Source: Erinaceus europaeus
Taxonomy: Eukaryota; Chordata; Mammalia; Eulipotyphla; Erinaceidae
DNA: 64,000 bases
NCBI RefSeq assembly: GCF_950295315.1
Contig: NW_026647189.1
Coordinates: 62,001 to 126,000, forward strand
Direction: 5' to 3'
Of the stretch, positions 55,386-64,000 are shown in pieces. The translations under genes were made by a program, and so were the position numbers. The notes beneath the pieces are model-generated. The model was not told the DNA's origin. It did not search any database and worked only from the letters and a program-made list of their open reading frames with translations. Every line of letters starts with the position of its first letter. Positions within the stretch are counted from its first letter, which is position 1.

Positions 55386-56060
55386 GGAGAGGAAAGAGCA
55401 TAACATGCTCAGTGTGGCCATGTCTGAGGTTTCTCAAGTGGTCCTTGTTACAGTGCACACAGGCAGAGACATCATGAGCAGTGAGGCTGCAGCTCTGTGG
55501 GCTGCATCAAGGGTGCCATCACGGCCACCCATCCCGGAGCCCAGCCCCTCCCTGGGCCATGTCCCCCATGACAGTAGAGTTGTGCTGTAGGTCTGTGGAT
55601 TGAACTAGAGTGAGGTTGCTGAGGAACACTATTAATAATCAAGATAACTGAAGTCGAGGTGGGTGGAGGAGGAAAGGAGCCTTTTATTTATGCTTGAACC
55701 AGGGTCTCAGGTCTTTCTCATAAGTCTGGCACAAGACAAAGGGGCAGTAAAGCCTTATATCAGGGCACAGGCTGGAGAACAAAAGGAGTCATCCCAGAAG
55801 CAGAGGCTGCAAGGTTAAGGGGTGGGACTTGGACCCACTGCTCAAGGTCTGTTTGCCTTAGTTATTATTATCTTTCAGCAGAGCTGTGCCTGGGAAAGAA
55901 AGTTTAGCCTCCACAAGAGAGAACCCACTGGTGGTGGGGGAGGGTGTCTAGTTGGGCAGGAGTTAGTGGGGTTATTGAAGCCTCTTCTTAGCAAACATTC
56001 AGTCTGTGTCCCCATCCCCACACCCATAGATAAACCACTAGAGTGCTCACACAGTCTTAG
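55386..56060. other. Copy-2-only segment, possible minus-strand LTR
   Basis: The minus strand has aataaaaggctcc near 55,690 and an end in 'ctactgtca' near 55,573, compatible with an LTR R-U5 border. I could not find the matching end or a TSD. Confidence 0.3.
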
Positions 56061-56079
56061 AAATAGGTTTACAGTTTGT

Positions 56080-56690
56080 TTTTTCCCCACACATTTAGAC
56101 TCAATATCCCATGTATGAGTGAAACCATTCTGTAGTTGTCCTTACTCCTAACTTGCTTCACTGAGCATCATCTTCTCCAGTTTCAGCCACTTTATCCCAA
56201 GGGACACAAGGATATCCTTTTTGATTACTGCATGATACTCTTTTTTTAATCTAGGCATCTGTCAAAAGGACATTTTGGTTGTTTCCAGGTCTTTGCTATT
56301 GTGACTAAAGCAGCTGTGAACATGGGGGTGCACATATCCCTCTGAACCAGTGCTTTTCTGTCTTTGGGGTATATACCTAAGAGTGGAATTGCTGTGTCAT
56401 GTGGTATTTCCTTTTTTATTTGTTTAAGGATTCTCCATACTTAGTTCACCAGTTTGCATCCCACAGGCAGTGCAGTAGAGTTCCCCTCTCTCCACATCCT
56501 CTCTAACACTTACCTTCTGTTGTTTTACTTATGGAGTCCATATCAAAGGTGTGATGGGGTATCTCAAAGTGGTTTTGATTTGCACATTTCTGATGATGAG
56601 TGAACTGGAGCATTTCTGCCTATGTCTGTGGGCCAGGGGTATCTCTAGAGAGTCACCTACTTGTACATTCTGACCACATTTTATTGTGTT
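56080..56690 (-). mobile_element. Old L1 ORF2 fragment
   Basis: The plus strand shows reversed L1 landmarks ('gctattgtgactaaagcagctgtgaacatggg', 'ggggtatatacctaagagtgg'). Heavily mutated. Confidence 0.7.
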
Positions 56691-56719
56691 CTTTTTGTTG
56701 AGTTTTCATCTCACCTTTC

Positions 56720-56900
56720 TCAATTTCTCTCTCTATATATCAAAAATAAAACAAAAATGACCACTAGTAGGGCAACAAAATTGAAAATAAATAAGTAAAA
56801 TATAAATTTTTTAAAATAAGACCACTAGCAGCTGTGGATTCGTCATTCATGCAGTTACCAAGTCCTAGTGGTAATCCTGGTGTTAAAATAAATAAATGCC
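56720..56900 (+). repeat. SINE tail relic
   Basis: Contains 'agggcaacaaaattgaaaataaataag' and 'agcagctgtggattcgtcattcatgcag', degraded tail modules. Confidence 0.45.
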
Positions 56901-58034
56901 TTTAGAGAAAATCCTGGAGTCCTTGCACTTAAACATCATTATTCCTACTATGCAGGAAGAGCGCACCTAATAAAATTCAGGGCGCTGGGTGGAGATGGGC
57001 CCTTCTCCATGTGAGTGTAATGGAGAACTGCAGCCCCTGTCCCTGTCCTGCCCCTTGGGCTCAGAGCAGATTCGCCACTGCCCTTGGCGTGGGTCACACT
57101 CCCAGCTCATGCTCATCCTCACCCAGAGACAACTTTTCCCTCAATCCACAGCCCGCAGTGACCATGTTCAGCAGGGCCTCGAGACAGAAGTGCATCCTTA
57201 GCCAGGCCAGCTCAGCGCTGGGGATAAGCAAGCCCAGAGAAGATGCTGCAGACAAGGTAGGCAGACAGGCTTCTCCCTGCCTGGTAGACACAACCTGGCT
57301 TTGTCCAGTTTGCAGATGTGGTGGTGCTCATTCATGCACTTGAAATGCTGTCTCCTAAGTATTCGTTCCAGTGACTGGCGAGGTCAGTGAACCTGCCAGA
57401 ACCCTGCAGGGACTGTTGTTTTCCCAGATTTGACCCCATGAAAGCAGGACCTTAGTCTGCTAGGGGAGTACACCGCTCAGCCGTGTGGCAGATGTGCACT
57501 GAGGTGTTGTGAAAAGTAGAAAGTTTACACCTTGAGGAGAGAAGCTGCTGGCAGTGGGTTCCTTTTTGACGACAAGAACACTGAGGTGGATGTTTGAGGA
57601 CTGAGGTGGATTTGGGCATTTGGGCAAGAGCTATCCCTCAGAAGTCATAGGCAGCAAATGCAGAGGCAGCAAGGCATGCAACTGGATGGTGTGAGAAGAG
57701 ACAACTGACATCCTGAGGACAGTGTGAAGGGGTCAGCTGAAAGGGGGTTAGGGTGGGGTTGTCCTTGTGCCTTGGCAGTAACTCAGCAAGAAGAGCCTCA
57801 GGCTTGCCTTTGTGACACTGAACTTGGATGTGTGAGGTCTTCTAATCCAGCACTGCTTGTGTGAGAGATGAGTTGCTTTGCCAGAGGATGTCTTTCTCCT
57901 TAAGTAAGTGCTTAAAACTGGAAAATAGAGTTTTTTTTAAATGAACTGTAATTCAGGGAGCCTATGGCCATTGGAAGGTGTGTAAGATAAGAAGGATGTT
58001 GTAGCTGTGAATCTCAATGTTATGTGTATTTTTC

Positions 58035-58380
58035 TCCCTTTTAAAATGATTTAATTATGAAGGTCAAGTCCATTGGATAAGAGGGGTACAATTCCACACA
58101 CAATTCCCAACACCAGATATCTCCAAACTACCCCCTCTCTTGGAAGTTTTCCTATTCTTTATTCCTCTTGGAGTATGGGCCCAGGATCATTTTGGGGTGC
58201 AGAAGGTGGAACGTCTGGCTTCTGTAATTGCTTCATGGGCATTGACAGGTGGATCCATACTCCCAGCCTGTCTCTCTCTTTCCCTGGTGGAACAGGGATA
58301 TGGGGATTTGGGGCTCCAGGACACATTGGTAGAGTTGTCTGCCCAGGGAAGTGAGGTTGGCATCATGGTGTGTGTATTTT
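58035..58380 (-). mobile_element. Diverged L1 3' UTR
   Basis: Aligned to the 24.9-25.2 kb minus-strand 3' UTR but much older. It is absent from copy 1. Confidence 0.7.
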
Positions 58381-58659
58381 TTTAATGAAATGATACATAT
58401 AGTAGTGCCTGTGGATAGTAAGTTGTATCTTTAAACCTCCATGTGGATGGGTTTAGCACTGTATCAGATCACTCTGAGTGTTGAACCTAGTTATTTTAAG
58501 CATCTAAACAGAGGCTGTGGTAGAAAAGCCAACCATAACAGGATTCATTCAGAAATATCCAGAAGATAATTGCAAAAGAATAGAGAGTGTGTCAGGCTGG
58601 AGAGAGAGATGGAACTAGAATTAAAGCTCCAGAATTTCAGTCCCAAGATATATAAGGCA

Positions 58660-58815
58660 CTTAATTCCATGGTGAATGGGTGAACAGCCCCACAGTCCTG
58701 GCACAGTAGTTAGTGCTCAGACTACCTCTGGGCCTCTTACTCCTTTCTCACCAAGGCACATCCACAGTGGGGATTTGTGGTGCAGGCACTGAATCCCAGC
58801 AGTAAACATGTCATT
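58660..58815 (+). repeat. Family B SINE relic
   Basis: Lies just past the end of the duplicated block. Confidence 0.45.
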
Positions 58816-58879
58816 TATGACAAAGAGATGATACAGACACATGGGAAAGCTCCTTTTCCCTAAACACAGATTCCCTCCC

Positions 58880-59370
58880 CCATTTTATTTAATAGGAGTG
58901 AGAAAAATTGAGAGGTTAGGGGATATAGAAAGGGAGAAAGATTGACACCTGTAGACCTGCCTTGCCACTTGTGAAGCATTCCCCCCTGCAGGTGGAGAGT
59001 GGGGGCTAGAAACTGGATTCTTTAATTTAGTTTAATTAATTTATTTATTCCCTTTTGTTGCCCTTGTTGTTTTATTGTTGTAGTTATTATTGTTGTCATT
59101 CTTGTTGGATAGGACAGAGAGAAATGGAGAGAGGAGGGGAAGACAGAGGGGGAGAGAGAGAGATACCTGCAGACCTGTTTTACTGCCTTGAAGTGACTCC
59201 CCTGAAGGTAGGGAACTGGGGGCTTGAACTGGAATCCTTATGCAGGTCCTTGGGCTTTGCACCACCTGCGTTTAACCCACTGTGCTACAGCCCGACTGCC
59301 AGGACATTGATTCTTGCGTGGGCCTTGTGCTTAGTAATATGTGCGCTAAACTAGGTGCACCACCGCCAAA
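58880..59370 (-). mobile_element. Family B SINE split by family A SINE
   Basis: Outer parts 58,880-59,022 and 59,305-59,370; inner minus-strand family A element about 59,030-59,300. A short ctggattctt / attgattctt duplication marks the insertion. Confidence 0.65.
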
Positions 59371-59379
59371 TCCTGACTT

Positions 59380-60930
59380 TTTTTTTATTGTCAACTTAAT
59401 ACTTATTTACAAAATTGTATGATAATAGAGGTATAATTCCATACTGTTTCAACCACCAGAGGTCTTTGTCCCATTCCCTGCATTGAAAACTGCAGTCTCC
59501 CAAAGTTACCGATATGGGCTGATTCTACTACTTACCATCTGCCTGTCTGTCTGTCTATCTAAGATCTATCTTTATCTATGTATATATATTTTTCTCCATT
59601 ATTTTTGTGGTCCTACCTTCACTTCCTTTCTAGGTCAGCCCTACACCTATTACCACTTAGAAGGTCTCTCCTTGTCACACCCTGATCTTCCACCGGTCAC
59701 TTTTCGCTCCACCCTCTCTATGTCATATCCTGTTTCCACCCTACTTGGAGAGTATAAAAACAGCTGCTCTTCTGATTAAAGACACATGGAAATTGTTTTC
59801 CGGCTCCGAGAGTTCCAGAGTGTATCTCCTGCGAAGTTAGTGTGGCAAGATTTCCTGATCCCTCTCCCAGGCAGCAGCCTAGATCGGCTCCAGTTGAGAT
59901 CTCTCCAAGCCAGAGAGCACTAGCTCCGGAAGAAGCACCCTCAGGCTTTCTCGGCAGGTGTTGGTCGGTCAGTCTCTACCCCTGGACTGTTCTAGTAGAG
60001 TAGGGCTCTGGAGAGGTGAAGTTCTGGGAAGCATTGGTGAGATCATCTTCCCAGGGAAGTCAGGATGGAATCACAGTAGCACCTGCAATTTGGTGGCTGA
60101 AAGGCAGTAAGATGGAAAACAGGACAAAATGTTTAGTTAACAGGAACCATAAAGTAAGTATAATGCAGATGAAAGTACAGAGCTTAGGATAGAAGGGAGC
60201 TAGGAAGTCTATTTTAGGAGTGTTCCTAGGAACTTATGTCTTAGTAATCTTTGCTTGAGCTTATTAGCTAACATGGAGGTGGACTAACAATATTGTCTGA
60301 AAAGATGGTGTCAGAGTTGAGAGTAGTACTAGAAATCAGGATTAGGGTAGAGAGTTGCTTGCAAATTTAACAAAAATATATAAATGCAATTAACTGTTTA
60401 CCTCAGTGAGCTAACCTGGGGCTCATATCTATTCATGTTTAGCACTAGAGCCTCTGCAACCTCCAAGTCCCTGTCAGGCTTAGCTCACAGTTGATAATCA
60501 CATCTGAGAACATTCTAGGATACACTCACTTCAGAATCAGTCTTCTTTGAGTGGCAGAATAGGATAATCCAGCCTCCCTTTGGAGAGTAGTTCATAGTGA
60601 AGGTATGGTCCTTAGAAGCCCACAGAAGGGCTTATGATGTTGTTCCTAATAGATATGACCAGTGATAATAGAGAGAGGTCTAGGGGAGAATCTATGGGGT
60701 ATTCAAGGATTCCCTGTCTAGGACTCCAGGTGATGATAACATGGCCTAATGGTGGCCAAAAAGGTCATAGATAAGTGAGCTAGTCTCTTGCCCTTATTTG
60801 TAGTCCCTTTATCTGATAAGATTAGACTTTCTCCCCATGTTGAGTGTAATTTGTTGTATCCAAACCAGTATTGGATTTATGGAATAGGGCCTCATGTTGG
60901 GGAGGAAATAGACCTAGGATTTTAGTGAGG
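59380..60930 (-). mobile_element. Old L1 3' UTR with an internal insertion
   Basis: Poly-T at 59,380 then reversed L1 3' UTR. The L1 homology breaks at about 59,673 and resumes near 59,957. No ORF2 recognised. Confidence 0.55.
59673..59956 (+). mobile_element. Possible LTR fragment inside old L1
   Basis: Non-L1 sequence with tataaaa at 59,754-59,760 and TG/CA-like ends. There is no matching TSD, so the class is uncertain. Confidence 0.3.
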
Positions 60931-60979
60931 TCTTAGTTAGCCTCAAGTTTTTCTTCAGTTACTTGATTAATGATTTTTT

Positions 60980-61082
60980 TTTAATACCAGAGCAGTGCTC
61001 AGTTTTGGCTTATGGTGGTATGGGGGGTTGATCTTTGGTCATTAGAGTCTGATTACGTAACCATTATGCTATCTCCCCCTCG
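60980..61082 (-). repeat. Family C SINE
   Basis: Contains 'ccagagcagtgctcagttttggct' and a reversed head. Confidence 0.6.
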
Positions 61083-61089
61083 TTTTTTA

Positions 61090-62080
61090 ATTATTCTAAT
61101 AATGGTTGTCATAGGGACAGTACTTGTCCTTTACTTGATGTGTAATTTTTGCCTGTATATCTCTTGGCCAGTTGTATAGTGTCTCTTCTAAAATTAACCT
61201 AAGGGTAACAATAATGCTGATGCTCTGTCAGAAGAGATTTAAAAAGATGGAAGACTATATCGTACTTAAATTCTTTTTGAGTTATTTGATACTCAACTAC
61301 ATAAAGTGATTGAGAGAAGTGAAGTAAGGGGTAGGAGAGGATGGTGTATAAGCCTAAATAATAAATATGTGATTGGAGAATTTATGATGACTTCTTTAGG
61401 ACATTCTACTAGAATACCAGGCTTATGCTATCTAAGTCTAATCATAAAGGGCTATTTATTAAGCACTTTTACTTTGAGGTATATAATTGTCCCTTGCTTA
61501 TACTAGGTACATGTAGGCCCTTGCCTGTATTTAATATCTGTAATTTTGTTAGAATATTTGCCATCTGGAAACGAACTAGGTAGTCCCATGCAAACACAGA
61601 CTTTCAAAGTTTTACTTTGCTTATTAAATGCAAGAAGCAATGGCTACTACTCAGATGGAGAACCTTAGTCATATGCCAGGACCCTGAGTTCCCACCCATA
61701 CAAATAGCTAGCCTGAGGAAGTCTGGAGGGATGTTCCCAGATACCTCGAGTTGGGAGACTATCCAGTGTATCACTGATCAGAACTCCAGCAAAGATTTTA
61801 TGGATAAAACCACATGTAAAGGAACAAGAAGATCAAAGATGTTTTTAGTTGAACATACATCAGGAACAATTGTCAAGGTACAAATTACTTTCAAGGTAGG
61901 AGAGACACCAAGAATGTGTTGGCCTTACTTATGATAGTCTTCTCTTACTATGCACTTTTTTGATGCTCCAAGAAATATTTGTTTATTCTTAGGTCATTTT
62001 CTGCACAAACCCCAAAGCCCTCATGGAAGGAGTCAAACATCAGAGTTACAGATAGTTAATATTTTTTTTAAAAAATTTAA
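61090..62080. other. AT-rich stretch with a 105-codon plus ORF
   Basis: The ORF 61,617-61,934 has no recognised motif; donors follow at 61,878 (gtacaa) and 61,896 (gtagga). It may be LINE-derived. Confidence 0.3.
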
Positions 62081-62144
62081 AAATGCATTTATTTATTAAT
62101 AGTGAATTTTCCTTCCTTTTATTTTATTTCTTTAATGTAATTTT

Positions 62145-62460
62145 TACCAGAGCATTATTCAGCTCTTGCTTACAGTGGGGCAGGGGATTGAACTTGGGTC
62201 ATTGGAGCCTCAGGCATGAGAGTGATTGCATAACCGTTATGCTATCTACCCTTTGCCCTTTTAATCTTTATTTATTGGGTAGAGACAACCAGAAGTCAAG
62301 AGGGAAGGGGGTGATAGAGAGGGAGAGAGACAGAGAGACACCTGCAGCACTGCTTCACCACTCCCAAAGCTCTCCCCCTGCAGGTGGGGACTGGGGGCTC
62401 AAACTGGGTCCTTGCACATTGTAATACATGTGCCCAACCAGGTGCACCACCACCTGGCCT
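62145..62460 (-). mobile_element. Family C then family B SINE
   Basis: Minus-strand elements at 62,145-62,250 and 62,262-62,460, directly upstream of the mucin-like exon. Confidence 0.65.
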
Positions 62461-62598
62461 CGTGACAAAGAAAAGAAAGCTTCATGGAACTCATTGTGAC
62501 ACCTGTGTCAGTACCCCCAGCCATTGGTACTGACCAGGAGTGGGAATATTACCTGCTCAGAGGATTCCAATGCATTGACATCATTGTTTCTTAACCAG

Positions 62599-63343
62599 GA
62601 GGAACAGGGGCTCCCACAGCACCCATTCCACCAACTGAGAAAGAGACCACAGGCACAGAAGAGGGCACCACAGCAGGACAGTCCAATCAGGGCTCTAGGA
62701 CCACTTGACCAGGCTCTCCAGGCAGTGCCAGTGGCTCCACTGTGTCTGGATCATCTGTGGCAGGGCAACACACCAAGGCTCCATCATCCCAGGGCTCTGG
62801 CACAACTGGACCAGCACCTAATGACTCTGGAAAAACAGGGCCACCTGAACAAAGCTCTGGGACCTCAGGCAAGCCTCAGTAAGGATGTCAGTCCACAAGC
62901 TCATCTGTCCATCGACCTGGCACCTCTCAACCAGCTGCAGTGCAGACTAGAACCACTGGGCTATCTGTCATGGAGGCAGGAACCACAGGGTAATCCGTGC
63001 AAGACTCCAGGACCACCCGGCCTGGCTCAGCAGGCAGTAGCAGTGGATCCACTGGGGCTGGAACAGCAGGAGCAGGGCGCCAGACCACAGCTCCATCATC
63101 CCAGGGCTCTGGCACCACTGGACCATCTTCTGTTGTCTCTCAGACTTCAAGCCAGTCTAAGGAAGGATCTGAATCCACAGGCTCATCTGTCATAGGATCT
63201 GATTCCACTTCAACCTCATTGGTGTACCCATGGGCACCACTGGATTCTCTTCTACCCTGCTGGGCACTACTGCTTCCTCGGTGGGCATTGTCACAACCAC
63301 AAGAGTTTTTCCTCAGGGATCCTCTGCTGACACAGCTCCAGCA
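62599..63343 (+). pseudogene. Mucin-type Ser/Thr/Gly repeat exon, decayed
   Basis: The acceptor gtttcttaaccag and donor CAG|gtaagc bound 745 bp. Read from GGA at 62,601, the frame is a classical mucin PTS sequence (TEKETTGTEEGTTAGQSNQG; SSQGSGTTGP), rich in Ser, Thr, Gly and Pro for O-glycosylation. It resembles submaxillary-mucin-type repeats in style. Three in-frame stops occur (TGA 62,706, TAA 62,880, TAA 62,991). A shift near 63,220 moves the mucin frame before GTTASSVGIVTTTRVFPQGS at the end. Two ~312-bp repeat units start near 62,697 and 63,009. The longest ORF (223 aa, out of the mucin frame) is a shadow. Secreted mucin ancestry is inferred; the exact gene (e.g. MUC19) is not established. 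Confidence 0.65.
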
Positions 63344-63519
63344 GGTAAGCCTACACACAGTATATACAAACGTCTTTTTTTCCTTTACATTCTCTCTTAG
63401 GTATTTTCAGGCCATTTTGAGCTGTTAATTGCTTCCTGAGTCTTCTTAAAATAATGAAGCTTTCATAGTCTAAGTCAGGTCAGCATATATTCATCATTTA
63501 TACATCATGTTCTGTTTAG

Positions 63520-63715
63520 TCTTTTTTTTAATTTCATTATTAGAAACAGAAAGAAATTGAGATGGGAGAGGGCCATAGAGGAGAGAGACAGACACCTGCA
63601 GTTCTACTTCACCACTCGTGAAGCTTCCCTACTGTAGATATGGACTAAAGGTTTGAACCTGGGTCTTAGAGCACTGTAATATGTGTGCTCAACCAGGTGC
63701 ACCACGACCTGGCTA
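63520..63715 (-). mobile_element. Family B SINE
   Basis: A minus-strand element downstream of the mucin-like donor. Confidence 0.65.
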
Positions 63716-64000
63716 ATCAGGTTCTGGTCTTTTAATTTATCAATATATTATTTAGAATTGTGCTAGTTGTTCTTATTTAACCCAACATTACAATGAAATT
63801 ATTTTAAATGCTTGCAGATAATTCATCTACATAACAAGTTTATTTTTACCCTAACCCTTGTGATACATGCTCTTTAGTTTCCCCCCTCTTTCAAATGGAA
63901 TTCTCGAGAAATAATATTTTTAGGTTTAATGAGGACTGAAGCTTAGGCTGTCTAGTCTCCAGTCCTGTTCTCAGCCCCTACCCTCCTCACTCCAGTGGCT
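63716..64000. other. Right edge, nothing recognised
   Basis: AT-rich sequence to the window end; any following mucin exon would be beyond it. Confidence 0.4.

Larger units (their letters stand above)
40640..58670. repeat. Segmental duplication, copy 2
   Basis: Direct-orientation partner of 5,720-24,050. Copy-2-only segments include the LTR 47,018-47,625, the SINE 53,591-53,930, and about 54,231-55,075, 55,386-57,149 and 57,706-58,475. The block corresponding to 17,666-20,995 is missing. Confidence 0.9.

Noticed and set aside
62524..63195. 223-aa plus ORF as the mucin-region gene
   Set aside because: Out of the Ser/Thr/Gly frame and starting upstream of the splice acceptor; it is a shadow of the mucin repeat.

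Overview
The window is vertebrate nuclear DNA and almost certainly mammalian: L1 3' ends with ORF2 remnants, solo LTRs, CA/GT microsatellites, very dense tRNA-derived SINEs, and short exons with GT-AG borders. There are no bacterial operons. From memory, the SINE families and the L1 3' UTR match those of hedgehogs (Erinaceidae, e.g. Erinaceus), but I could not run a search. I use three SINE labels. Family A has a tRNA-like head with A-box and B-box motifs, a pyrimidine-rich middle and a CAA-rich tail. Family B has a different tRNA-like head and a shorter body. Family C contains a 'catgcctgaggctcc'-type core. Most long ORFs here are read-through of these repeats.

Layout. At 0-5.7 kb there is one convincing exon of a mitochondrial release factor (MTRF1-like, + strand, 1,358-1,456) in a sea of SINEs. 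At 5.7-24.05 kb lies copy 1 of a direct segmental duplication. At 24.05-40.6 kb is a spacer with no recognised gene; it holds a head-to-head pair of young L1 3' ends (24.8-27.2 kb) and older L1 pieces. At 40.64-58.67 kb lies copy 2 of the duplication. At 58.7-64 kb there are more SINEs, an old minus-strand L1, and a decayed mucin-type Ser/Thr/Gly exon (62,599-63,343, + strand).

The biologically interesting content is the duplicated minus-strand gene. Its exons encode a PH domain and a Ras-association-like segment that resemble ARHGAP20. They then run, with matching splice phases, through a 67-bp exon and a 138-bp exon into a long terminal exon of about 146 codons that I do not recognise. No RhoGAP domain was found. 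Exons for an ATG/N-terminus, PH a/b/c, RA, 67-bp, 138-bp and terminal segments can be placed in both copies. The copies have accumulated different lesions. Copy 2 has a 1-bp deletion in PH exon b and a weakened donor. Copy 1 has a 1-bp insertion in the terminal exon. A one-base frame break between PH and RA is shared by both. A third, decayed terminal exon lies at 20.55-20.95 kb in copy 1 and is missing from copy 2 through a 3.3-kb deletion, so the family probably forms a larger array.

After duplication each copy took independent insertions: a solo LTR with a 5-bp target duplication in copy 2, a different LTR inside a SINE in copy 1, and an L1 fragment versus a young SINE at the same target site. 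A 28-bp repeat was triplicated in copy 1 only. One ~100-base stretch that I aligned by eye (8,575-8,675 versus 43,243-43,343) differs at 10 positions.
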